From: CALLPQ01 sp039819545
Lineage (GTDB): Bacteria > Pseudomonadota > Alphaproteobacteria > Caulobacterales > Parvularculaceae
Assembly (NCBI GenBank): GCA_039819545.1
Contig: JBCBRS010000002.1
Coordinates: forward strand, 62,001 to 126,000
Reading direction: 5' to 3'
DNA length: 64,000 nucleotides
Positions 50,017-57,566 of this stretch are shown one piece after another. The notes beneath the pieces are model-generated. The model did not search any database, was not told the DNA's origin, and saw nothing but the letters and a program-made list of their open reading frames with translations. Each line of letters begins with the position of its first letter. Positions within the stretch are counted from its first letter, which is position 1. The position numbers and the translations under genes were made by a program.

Positions 50017-50871
50017 TTATTCCTTGATCAGATGCTGGTGATGCCAGCGCATATGGTCATCAATAAATGTGGCGATAAAATTGTACGAATGGTCATAGCC
50101 ATCGCGCATACGCAAGGTCACGGGCTGGCCAACCTCTTGCGCGGCAGACGCAAAAAGGTGAGGTTTGAGTTGGTCGTCTAAAAAAATATCCTCTGTCCCC
50201 TGATCAATAAGTATGGGTTGATCGCTTGGCCCGTGATCGGTGAGGAGATGAACAGCGTCCGCTGTCCGCCAGCTTTCCTCATGGGGACCCAGATATGCGT
50301 TCAAGGCTTTGCGTCCCCACGGTACCTGAGACGGAGCAACAATTGGCGCAAACGCACTGCAGCTGCGGTAAAGGTTCTGGTTTTTTAGATAGAGCGTCAA
50401 CGCACCATGGCCGCCCATGGAATGGCCGCAAATGCCAGCCGCTTCGGGGTCAACGGGAAAGTTTGCCTCAATTAGCGCCCGCAATTCCTGGGTAATGTAA
50501 TCAGCCATCTGATAATGCACCGCCCATGGGACCTGCGTGGCGTTCACATAAAACCCCGCGCCAAGGCCGAGGTCATACCCTCCCTCCGGATCATCGGGCA
50601 CATCGGGGCCTCGCGGGCTTGTATCCGGCGCAACAAGGATAAGACCAAGCTCGCTCGCGAGCCTTTGCGCCCCTGCCTTCGTAATAAAATTCTCCTCCGT
50701 ACAGGTTAGGCCTGACAACCAATATACGACCGGTAGGCGTCTATGATTTTCCGAGGCCTGTGGCGGCACAAAAACGGCAAAACGCATTGTACACTGACAA
50801 AGCTCGCTCTCATGGGCATAAACCCCTTGTGTACCATTGAAGATTTTCGTGGTGGAGACAGTTTCCAGCAT
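50017..50871 (-). CDS. fghA: S-formylglutathione hydrolase
   Basis: A 284-residue esterase-D-type serine hydrolase that converts S-formylglutathione to formate and glutathione. It has VYWLSGLTCTEENFITKAGAQR, the nucleophile motif GHSMGGHGALTLYLKN, a late Asp in LIDQGTEDIFL and His in DGYDHSYNFIATFIDDH, the full catalytic set. It is placed 12 nt after the class III alcohol dehydrogenase gene, giving the complete glutathione-dependent formaldehyde route. Confidence 0.95.
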   Translation of the reverse strand: MLETVSTTKIFNGTQGVYAHESELCQCTMRFAVFVPPQASENHRRLPVVYWLSGLTCTEENFITKAGAQRLASELGLILVAPDTSPRGPDVPDDPEGGYDLGLGAGFYVNATQVPWAVHYQMADYITQELRALIEANFPVDPEAAGICGHSMGGHGALTLYLKNQNLYRSCSAFAPIVAPSQVPWGRKALNAYLGPHEESWRTADAVHLLTDHGPSDQPILIDQGTEDIFLDDQLKPHLFASAAQEVGQPVTLRMRDGYDHSYNFIATFIDDHMRWHHQHLIKE

Positions 50872-50883
50872 TTTTTTTAGAGC

Positions 50884-51996
50884 CTAAAAGACGATTACGG
50901 AGCGAATGCTCTCACCGCGATGCATCAGGTCAAAAGCGGTATTAATCTCTTCCAGCGGCATACGATGCGTGATGAGGGGATCGATTGAGATTTTCTTGCC
51001 CATATACCAATCGACAATTTTTGGCGTATCGGTTCGCCCGCGGGCGCCGCCAAAAGCGGAGCCTTTCCATACGCGGCCCGTAACCAATTGGAACGGCCGG
51101 GTCGATATCTCTTTACCCGCTTCGGCAACACCGATAATGATCGATTGGCCCCAGCCACGGTGGCAACTCTCAAGTGCCTGGCGCATCACATCTGTGTTGC
51201 CGGTACAATCAAACGAGTAATCAACACCGCCATCACTCAGGCCTGTCACCGCATCAACAACATGCTTCGCGCCCACCGCTTTGGCATCAACAAAGTCGGT
51301 CATACCAAATTCGCGGGCCATGGCTTCACGGCCCGGATTGAGATCCACACCGATGATTTTGTCCGCCCCGACGAGCCGCGCACCCTGGATAACATTGAGC
51401 CCGATGCCGCCAAGGCCAAAAACTGCAACTGTGGCACCGGGCTCGACGCCAGCTGTAAAGACAACGGCACCAACGCCGGTTGTTACGCCGCAACCAATGT
51501 AGCAGGCGGTCTCAAACGGTGCATCTTTGCGAATTTTAGCTACCGATACTTCCGGCAAGACCGTAAAATTCGAAAAGGTTGAACACCCCATATAATGAGC
51601 GATGGATTGCCCTTTATAGGAAAAACGACTGGTCCCATCGGGCATAACGCCCTGGCCTTGGGTTGTACGGACCGCCGTACACAGATTGCTTTTACCGGAA
51701 AGACATGTTTTGCAGGTTCGGCATTCAGCGGTGTAAAGCGGGATCACATGGTCACCCGGCTCAAGGCAGGTAACATCAGGCCCAACCTCGCGCACAATGC
51801 CCGCGCCTTCATGACCGAGCACGCTGGGAAAGATACCTTCGGAGTCCTTTCCCGCCAGCGTATACCCATCGGTATGGCAAACGCCCGTGGCCATAATCTC
51901 TACCAGAACTTCGCCAGCGCGCGGCCCCGCCACGTCGATCTCATCGATGACAAGCGGTTGGTTTTCGGCAAGGGCAATGGCGGCGCGGCTTTTCAT
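50884..51996 (-). CDS. frmA: S-(hydroxymethyl)glutathione dehydrogenase (class III ADH)
   Basis: A 370-residue zinc alcohol dehydrogenase that oxidises the formaldehyde-glutathione adduct and can reduce S-nitrosoglutathione. The catalytic zinc ligands are in GVCHTDGYTLAG and GHEGAGIV, the structural zinc four-cysteine cluster is in CRTCKTCLSGKSNLC, and the NAD loop is VFGLGGIGLNVIQGA. No FrmR-type regulator is adjacent; the 173-nt gap upstream to tauE presumably holds both promoters. Confidence 0.95.
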   Translation of the reverse strand: MKSRAAIALAENQPLVIDEIDVAGPRAGEVLVEIMATGVCHTDGYTLAGKDSEGIFPSVLGHEGAGIVREVGPDVTCLEPGDHVIPLYTAECRTCKTCLSGKSNLCTAVRTTQGQGVMPDGTSRFSYKGQSIAHYMGCSTFSNFTVLPEVSVAKIRKDAPFETACYIGCGVTTGVGAVVFTAGVEPGATVAVFGLGGIGLNVIQGARLVGADKIIGVDLNPGREAMAREFGMTDFVDAKAVGAKHVVDAVTGLSDGGVDYSFDCTGNTDVMRQALESCHRGWGQSIIIGVAEAGKEISTRPFQLVTGRVWKGSAFGGARGRTDTPKIVDWYMGKKISIDPLITHRMPLEEINTAFDLMHRGESIRSVIVF

Positions 51997-52169
51997 CGGG
52001 CTCTCTCAGGTGGCACTTTTGCGTGTGGCTGTCGGCGTTGACAGGCCGGGTCATTGGCTAATCTCAAGTCGGGTCAGCATATCAGGGTCCGCCGTATGGC
52101 ACGACCCCCATTTTTCCGCTACTGCGTGAAGGGCTCTGACCGCTTCGCTCCTCCTGAAAGGCAAACAGT

Positions 52170-52952
52170 TTGATGGTCCCGCTGTTGGCCCTGATGTTTT
52201 TCCTCACTGCGCTTGTCTATGCCGCCGTGGGGTTTGGTGGGGGCTCAACCTACAACGCCCTTCTGGTTCTTCACGGGACGGACTACACGCTTCTCCCGGT
52301 GATTGCGCTATTGTGCAATATGGTCGTGGTCATAGGCGGCGTCCACATGTTCCACCGCCATGGTCATTTGTCGGTATCGCGGCTTACGCCCTATCTGGTG
52401 CTATCGATCCCTGCCGCATGGCTCGGCGGGCGGATAAGCATGCCGGAAACCCTGTTTGTTGGCGTTTTGGGGTTGGCACTGGTGGCGAATAGCATTGCTA
52501 TGGCATTTGAGCCCAAGCGCCCGGATGAAACCAAAAGGAAAATGCCGCTCGCGCCTTTACAGGTTGATGGGCGCCTTGCGGCGGTGAGCATACCAATTGG
52601 TTTTCTTGCTGGTCTTGTGGGAATTGGTGGCGGCGTCTTTCTGACGCCACTTCTTTATCGCCTCCGCTGGGGCACACCAAAAACCATCGCCGCGGCGGCG
52701 AGCCTCTTTATCCTTTTGAACTCTGCTGCCGGTTTAGTCGGTCAACTGATGAAAGCACCACTTGCGCAGATCGTTGAAGGGCTGGCGCCATACTTTCTTC
52801 TTTTTCCAGCGGTTGCCATTGGCGGCGCAGCGGGTTCGCTCCTCGCAAACCGGGTGCTGCCCGATGCGATCATCCGGCGGCTGACCGCTCTTTTATTGCT
52901 CTATGTGGGCGTGCGTCTACTCTGTCGGTGGGCTCAGATCATGACCGGCTAG
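52170..52952 (+). CDS. TauE/SafE-family membrane permease
   Basis: A 260-residue protein with about eight hydrophobic segments. The duplicated family motif appears as AAVGFGGGSTYNALLVL in the N-terminal half and LVGIGGGVFLTPLLYRLRWGTPKTIAAAASL in the second. TauE/SafE proteins export or import small organic or sulfur-containing anions; the cargo is unknown. The start may be TTG at 52170 (GAAAGG 8 nt upstream) or the next codon ATG. Its TAG stop interlocks with that of moeA on the other strand (CTAG). Confidence 0.88.
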   Translation: MMVPLLALMFFLTALVYAAVGFGGGSTYNALLVLHGTDYTLLPVIALLCNMVVVIGGVHMFHRHGHLSVSRLTPYLVLSIPAAWLGGRISMPETLFVGVLGLALVANSIAMAFEPKRPDETKRKMPLAPLQVDGRLAAVSIPIGFLAGLVGIGGGVFLTPLLYRLRWGTPKTIAAAASLFILLNSAAGLVGQLMKAPLAQIVEGLAPYFLLFPAVAIGGAAGSLLANRVLPDAIIRRLTALLLLYVGVRLLCRWAQIMTG

Positions 52953-54196
52953 CGCAACAGCTCAAACCGGATGGCAGAGCCCGCCGCAGCCGCCTCAGCA
53001 TCAGGGTATCGCCGGACAAGGGCGTTGCACCGCGCAAAGGGCAACAACAACGCGCTGTCCTGATTGGCAGCTGGCGTCACATGCCAGCCACTCGGCCCCA
53101 GCGCCGCCCGTGCCCGCAAAAACGTCTCGCGCCGACCATTGGCCGCAATCGGTGTGGTCACGATGCCGGGAAGATCATCATCCGTCTGCATACTGTTCAG
53201 CATGCCCCGGATCAGGGGGCGTAAAAACAGATGGGCGGTCACCAGTGCAGACGCCGGATTACCGGGTAGGCCCAGAACGAGCGCAGGTCCGCGCGCTCCT
53301 TTGATCCTGCCAAACCACGTTGGCTTGCCTGGTTTCACGGCGACTTTTGAAAACAGGCGTTCGCCCCCCGCCGCAGCAAAAGCGGCTTTCATATAGTCAT
53401 GGTCGCCCACCGACGCCCCGCCCACCGGTACGATAATATCCGCCCCACCATCTGATGTGCCGGAACATGCATTTTCAAAAATGGCCGTGAGGTCGTCAAG
53501 TCGATCAGGGGCGCATCCGAGATGAGTTGGGGCCCCGCCCCAGGCGCTGATCAACGGGCTGAGGCCGTACGGGTTCGCATCGATAATCCGCCCCGGCGTG
53601 AGCGCCGATGTGCCCGGCGGCACCAATTCATCACCATTGGTGAAGATCATCACACGCGGGCGCCGCACCACCGAAAGGCGCGCCACATTGCCCGCCGCGA
53701 AAATTGCGCCGTGAAAAGCATTGAGGAGACTTCCCGCCTCAGCAAGACACTCGCCCTGAGAAAAATCCAGTCCGGACGGGCGAATATGGCGGGGGCCCAC
53801 CTGGGGATGGGTCACGGTGATTGTGTCGCCGTCGCGGATCGCCTCTTCCTGAATAAGAATATGATCACCACCCGTCGGTACCGGCGCGCCGGTGAAAATC
53901 CTCACCGCCTGCCCGCGCTCCACCACCCCGCCAAACGGGGTCCCCGCCGGGGCTTCCCCGATCACGCGCAGTGAGACCCCTTCATCCATATCGGTAAAGC
54001 GCACAGCGTAGCCATCCATCGCTGCCACCGAAAAAGGAGGCTGCGTGTGATTGGCATAGACCGCATCCGCTAGAACACGGCCCGTGCAGTGATCAAGTCC
54101 GATGTCCTCAGCGGACAACGCTGTCGCTGCGTTGCTGATTATCTCGCAGGCTGTTTCTACACTGATCATGGTGGGCAGAGCGTCAGGATCAGCCAT
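52949..54196 (-). CDS. moeA: MoeA, molybdopterin molybdotransferase
   Basis: A 415-residue enzyme that inserts molybdate into adenylylated molybdopterin. Typical segments are FSVAAMDGYAVRFTDM, PAGTPFGGVVERGQAVRIFTGAPVPTGGDHILIQE, NGDELVPPGTSALTPGRIIDANPYGL, VPVGGASVGDHDYMK and VLGLPGNPASALVTAHLFLRP. It is last in the moa operon, overlapping moaC by 8 nt. A mogA gene is absent; the MoaB-type protein probably covers adenylylation. Confidence 0.95.
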   Translation of the reverse strand: MADPDALPTMISVETACEIISNAATALSAEDIGLDHCTGRVLADAVYANHTQPPFSVAAMDGYAVRFTDMDEGVSLRVIGEAPAGTPFGGVVERGQAVRIFTGAPVPTGGDHILIQEEAIRDGDTITVTHPQVGPRHIRPSGLDFSQGECLAEAGSLLNAFHGAIFAAGNVARLSVVRRPRVMIFTNGDELVPPGTSALTPGRIIDANPYGLSPLISAWGGAPTHLGCAPDRLDDLTAIFENACSGTSDGGADIIVPVGGASVGDHDYMKAAFAAAGGERLFSKVAVKPGKPTWFGRIKGARGPALVLGLPGNPASALVTAHLFLRPLIRGMLNSMQTDDDLPGIVTTPIAANGRRETFLRARAALGPSGWHVTPAANQDSALLLPFARCNALVRRYPDAEAAAAGSAIRFELLR

Positions 54197-54662
54197 TGAA
54201 ATCAGACTTCCCGCCGGTTTTTTTCACAAGGCGTATACCCGTGATCTGCATGGATTTATCGATTGCCTTTGCCATATCATAGATCGTCAGGCACGCGGTT
54301 GAGACCGCCGTAAGCGCCTCCATTTCAACGCCCGTTTTGCTCGTGGTCTTCACCTGCGCCTCCACCCTGAATGCGTGCCGTGCATCATCGGGTGTAATGT
54401 CAATATTCACACCGGTAATCGCAAGTGGATGGCACAGCGGGATGAGATCACTGGTGCGCTTTACCCCCATGATCCCGGCAAGCTCGGCAACCGCCGCGAT
54501 ATCGCCTTTCGCCGTTTTACGGGCCCGCACTGCCTCGTAGGTCTTCGGGCTGAAGACAACCTCCCCCTCGGCAATGGCAAGGCGCGCCGTCTCGGCCTTG
54601 CCTGAGATATCAACCATCCGTGCCCGGCCTTTTTCATCAAAATGGGTGAGGTCATCGGCCAT
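54189..54662 (-). CDS. moaC: MoaC, cyclic pyranopterin monophosphate synthase
   Basis: A 157-residue enzyme that converts the MoaA product (3',8-cyclo-GTP) to cPMP. MVDISGKAETARLAIAEGEV, the LIPLCHPLAITGVNIDI segment and KTGVEMEALTAVSTACLTIYDMAKAIDKSM are near-invariant in the family. It starts immediately after the moaB stop and overlaps moeA, so it is coupled to both. Confidence 0.97.
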   Translation of the reverse strand: MADDLTHFDEKGRARMVDISGKAETARLAIAEGEVVFSPKTYEAVRARKTAKGDIAAVAELAGIMGVKRTSDLIPLCHPLAITGVNIDITPDDARHAFRVEAQVKTTSKTGVEMEALTAVSTACLTIYDMAKAIDKSMQITGIRLVKKTGGKSDFNG

Positions 54663-55193
54663 TTAGGTCTCCGCCAGACGGGGCATGATCTCCACGAGAT
54701 TGCAGGGCTTGTGCCGGGAATCGAGTTGAAAGGAAATGACTTTGTCCCAGCCATCCTTTACCGCCCCATTTGAGCCCGGCAGTGCAAAGATAAAGGTGCC
54801 GCCCGCAAGCCCCGCCATGGCTCGTGATTGCAACGTTGACAGCCCCACGGACTGAAAGCTCACCTGATGGAAAATAACGGAAAATCCGTCAATCTCCTTT
54901 TCAATCAAAGGCCGCAAGGCCTCTGGTGTTACATCGCGGCCCGTTAGCCCCGTTCCACCCGTCGTGATCACGACATCAATCTGCGTGTCGGCGATCCAGT
55001 CTTTGACCGTGTTTTGAATAACCGTGCGATCATCGGTCACGATTTTGCGGTCACCCAATTCATGACCCGCATCGGTAAGCCGCTGGACCAGTGTTGCGCC
55101 GGAGGTATCATCCTCAAAGGTGCGGGTATCGGAAACCGTGAGGATAGCGATCCGTACCGGGATAAAGTCAAGTTTTGGGTTGATACCATGCAT
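54663..55193 (-). CDS. moaB: MoaB/Mog-type molybdopterin adenylyltransferase
   Basis: A 176-residue MoCF-domain protein with VRIAILTVSDTRTFEDDTSGATL, VITTGGTGLTGRDVTPEALRPLIEKEIDGFSVIFHQVSF and SRAMAGLAGGTFIFALPGSNGAVKDGWD, matching MoaB. In organisms lacking MogA, MoaB-type proteins can adenylylate molybdopterin, which would suit this operon. It sits between moaE and moaC. Confidence 0.94.
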   Translation of the reverse strand: MHGINPKLDFIPVRIAILTVSDTRTFEDDTSGATLVQRLTDAGHELGDRKIVTDDRTVIQNTVKDWIADTQIDVVITTGGTGLTGRDVTPEALRPLIEKEIDGFSVIFHQVSFQSVGLSTLQSRAMAGLAGGTFIFALPGSNGAVKDGWDKVISFQLDSRHKPCNLVEIMPRLAET

Positions 55194-55204
55194 TGGGTTT
55201 GAGC

Positions 55205-55660
55205 TCAGTCCTGTTGGGTCCAGCGGCGCAAATCATCACGATCACCGGAACGCGGTTCGATCCAGTGCGTGCCGCTGGAGCGGAATTCTTTTTTCCAGAA
55301 ATAGGCCGTTGATTTCAGATGGTCCATCATGAAATCAACAGCAACAAATGCATCACGCCGGTGGATACTCGCCGCGGCTACCAGCACAATAGGCTCATCG
55401 GCGAGAACATGCCCGACCCGGTGCACGATCAGCAAATCGATGAGCGACCAGCGTGCCCGTGCACCCTCGGCAATTTCAGCGACCGAGCGCTGTGTTAGAA
55501 CAGGATGGTTTTCAAGTGTCAGGCCGGTTACCGGATCCGTGCCTGCACGCCCGCGCACTTTCCCCAAAAAACTGGCGATGGCGCCTGCGCCGTGCGCACC
55601 CTGTTCAAATTGCACCAAGAGCGCAGACGGATCAAAGGACTGGTCAGCCAACAAAATCAT
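55205..55660 (-). CDS. moaE: MoaE, molybdopterin synthase catalytic subunit
   Basis: A 151-residue large subunit that transfers sulfur from thiocarboxylated MoaD to cPMP. GAGAIASFLGKVRG, LTLENHPVLTQRSV, HRVGHVLADEPIVLVAAASIHRRDAFVAVDFMMDHLKSTAYFWKKEF contain the active-site lysine and arginines of the family. The start is 5 nt after the moaD stop. The C-terminal TRWIEPRSG-type tail appears as THWIEPRSGDRDDLRR. Confidence 0.96.
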   Translation of the reverse strand: MILLADQSFDPSALLVQFEQGAHGAGAIASFLGKVRGRAGTDPVTGLTLENHPVLTQRSVAEIAEGARARWSLIDLLIVHRVGHVLADEPIVLVAAASIHRRDAFVAVDFMMDHLKSTAYFWKKEFRSSGTHWIEPRSGDRDDLRRWTQQD

Positions 55661-55665
55661 GCGGC

Positions 55666-55923
55666 CTACCCTCCGCTCACCGGCGGCAGGAAGGCAAGCC
55701 GGTCACCCTTGCTCAGCACCGCCGCACGGTCACTGACCGTATCATTGATAAGGATAATGGTCGTTGGGGCATCAATTGCAGTCCCAAGCAAAGGTTCGGC
55801 TTGTTTCAGCTGGGCGATTAGGTCAGTCACCGTTAGCGAGTCCGTGAGGGCCCTCCTCGTTGAGCGTGCACCGGCAACGTCAGCAAGCTTTCCGAAAAAC
55901 TCGATTTCGATAAAAGTGTCCAG
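55666..55923 (-). CDS. moaD: MoaD, molybdopterin synthase sulfur carrier (apparent CTG start)
   Basis: An 85-residue ubiquitin-like protein: DTFIEIEFFGKLADVAGAR at the N-terminus and GDRLAFLPPVSGG at the C-terminus, ending in the diagnostic Gly-Gly that becomes a thiocarboxylate. No ATG, GTG or TTG occurs in frame before the first beta strand; the next GTG is about 30 residues in. A strong GGAGGG (55932-55937) lies exactly 8 nt before CTG at 55923, making CTG the likely start. It lies directly after moaA, whose stop overlaps the Shine-Dalgarno region, and 5 nt before moaE. Confidence 0.85.
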   Translation of the reverse strand: MDTFIEIEFFGKLADVAGARSTRRALTDSLTVTDLIAQLKQAEPLLGTAIDAPTTIILINDTVSDRAAVLSKGDRLAFLPPVSGG

Positions 55924-55928
55924 CGCTC

Positions 55929-56942
55929 TTACCCTCCGGTCACGGACATATGCCGCGCGACAGCGGGCTGGCGTTGATCCCGGGCAGCCTCAAAACGGTG
56001 CCGGTCAGGTTTTGCCATCATTGCCGCTGCAAAAGCCTCTTCCAATGCCGTCTCTGGCGACGCAGCGCGAACGGCGGCACGTAAATCAACATGTTGCCCG
56101 TGGCCGAGACAGCCATAAAGACTACCGGTACAGGTTACGCGCACACGGTTGCACCCAGCACAGAAATTCTCCGTAAGCGGTGTAATAAAGCCAAGCCGCC
56201 CACCGGTCTCACCCACGTCAATATAGCGCGCAGGACCGCCCGTGCGCAGGTCTGACGGCGCCAATGACCACCGCGCACCAAGCGTATCCTTTAGGGCCGT
56301 CAGCGGATAATAATGGTCGTGATTGGCGCTCATCCCGTCACCGAGGGGCATGACCTCAATAAGGGTCAGCGCCATGCCGCGCCCGTGGGCCCACTCAATC
56401 AGTGTTGGTATCTCATCGATATTGATCCCGCGCAGGGCAACTGTATTGATTTTTACGGTCAGGCCCGCGCGCTGTGCCGCCTCGATGCCCGCAAGCACAT
56501 CACTCAGGACTGCCCGCCGGGTCAGCCGGGTGAATGTGGCATCATCGAGCGTATCCAGCGAGACATTGATCCGCCGCACGCCCGCTGCGGCGAGTGCATG
56601 GGCGTATCGCGAAAGCTGCGTACCGTTTGTGGTTAGGGTAACTTCGTCGAGCGCGCCCGTCTGAACCATAGCGCCGAGCCGGGAGATCAGCGTCATGATA
56701 TCGCGGCGCACCAGGGGCTCCCCGCCTGTAATCCGGATACGACGTACCCCGCGCGCAACAAAAGCTTCGCTGATGGTAGCGAGTTCATCCAGCGTCAGAA
56801 TGTCCGCCTTGGGCAGAAATTGCATCTCCTCCGCCATGCAATAGGCGCAGCGCAGGTCGCATCGGTCCGTGACCGACAGCCTTAGATAGGTAATCTGTCG
56901 CCCGAAACTGTCCTCTAACGCTGGGTGTGTGCCTGATGCCAT
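55929..56942 (-). CDS. moaA: MoaA, GTP 3',8-cyclase
   Basis: A 337-residue radical-SAM enzyme performing the first step of molybdenum cofactor synthesis. The SAM cluster is C28-x3-C32-x2-C35 (CDLRCAYC), followed by ITGGEPLVRRDI. The second cluster motif is CAGCNRVRVTCTGSLYGCLG, and the protein ends in the functionally important GG. It heads the operon moaA-moaD-moaE-moaB-moaC-moeA and diverges from the molybdenum hydroxylase genes, 162 nt away. Confidence 0.96.
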   Translation of the reverse strand: MASGTHPALEDSFGRQITYLRLSVTDRCDLRCAYCMAEEMQFLPKADILTLDELATISEAFVARGVRRIRITGGEPLVRRDIMTLISRLGAMVQTGALDEVTLTTNGTQLSRYAHALAAAGVRRINVSLDTLDDATFTRLTRRAVLSDVLAGIEAAQRAGLTVKINTVALRGINIDEIPTLIEWAHGRGMALTLIEVMPLGDGMSANHDHYYPLTALKDTLGARWSLAPSDLRTGGPARYIDVGETGGRLGFITPLTENFCAGCNRVRVTCTGSLYGCLGHGQHVDLRAAVRAASPETALEEAFAAAMMAKPDRHRFEAARDQRQPAVARHMSVTGG

Positions 56943-57104
56943 GCCGAAACCCTATCATGGGCATCGCAAGCGCTCCAGTGATGTTTGAGGCTTGTCCTTC
57001 GGATGAAGGCAAGCCCTCTACCGCGCTGGTATCGCCGATGGATTCGAAGCCACTATTTTGATAAGGTTAAGCTACAAACAGGCGACAACAAGTGGTGCGC
57101 GCTC

Positions 57105-57566
57105 ATGAAACTGACCATCAATGGTGTTGAATCCGACGTCGATGTTGAGCCAGGCACGCCCCTATTGTGGGTGTTACGCGATATCATCGGCCTAACGGGC
57201 ACAAAATACGGATGCGGTATTGGCCAATGTGGGGCCTGCACCGTGCATGTGGATGGTGCGCCGTTGCGTTCGTGCAGCCTGCCCGTTGAGGCCGTAACGG
57301 GTCCAGTAACAACCATCGAGGGCCTCGGCACACCAGACACCCTACACGAGGTGCAAGCCGCTTGGATTGCGCATAATGTTGCCCAGTGCGGCTATTGCCA
57401 GTCCGGGCAAATTATGGCCGCGGCGGCGCTGCTCACTGACAATCCGAAACCAAGCGATGCCGACATCAACGATGCCATGAGTGGCAATCTGTGCCGCTGT
57501 GGCACCTATCCGCGAATCAAGGCCGCGATCAATGATGCCGCCCGACGCCTGAACGAGAGCGCCTGA
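57105..57566 (+). CDS. 2Fe-2S subunit of a molybdenum hydroxylase (IorA/CoxS type)
   Basis: A 153-residue electron-transfer subunit. The plant-type 2Fe-2S cluster is bound by YGCGIGQCGACTVHVDG plus a later Cys (RSCSLP), and the helical C-terminal cluster by CGYCQSGQI and GNLCRCGTYPRI. It passes electrons from the molybdenum site of the next gene product. Start MKLTINGV at 57105 is preferred over an in-frame ATG 40 codons earlier. The stop overlaps the next start by one base (TGATG). Confidence 0.93.
   Translation: MKLTINGVESDVDVEPGTPLLWVLRDIIGLTGTKYGCGIGQCGACTVHVDGAPLRSCSLPVEAVTGPVTTIEGLGTPDTLHEVQAAWIAHNVAQCGYCQSGQIMAAAALLTDNPKPSDADINDAMSGNLCRCGTYPRIKAAINDAARRLNESA

Noticed and set aside
52012..52026. 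TGGCAC followed by TTTTGC upstream of frmA as a sigma-54 promoter
   Set aside because: The GG-to-GC spacing is 7 bp rather than the required 10 bp.
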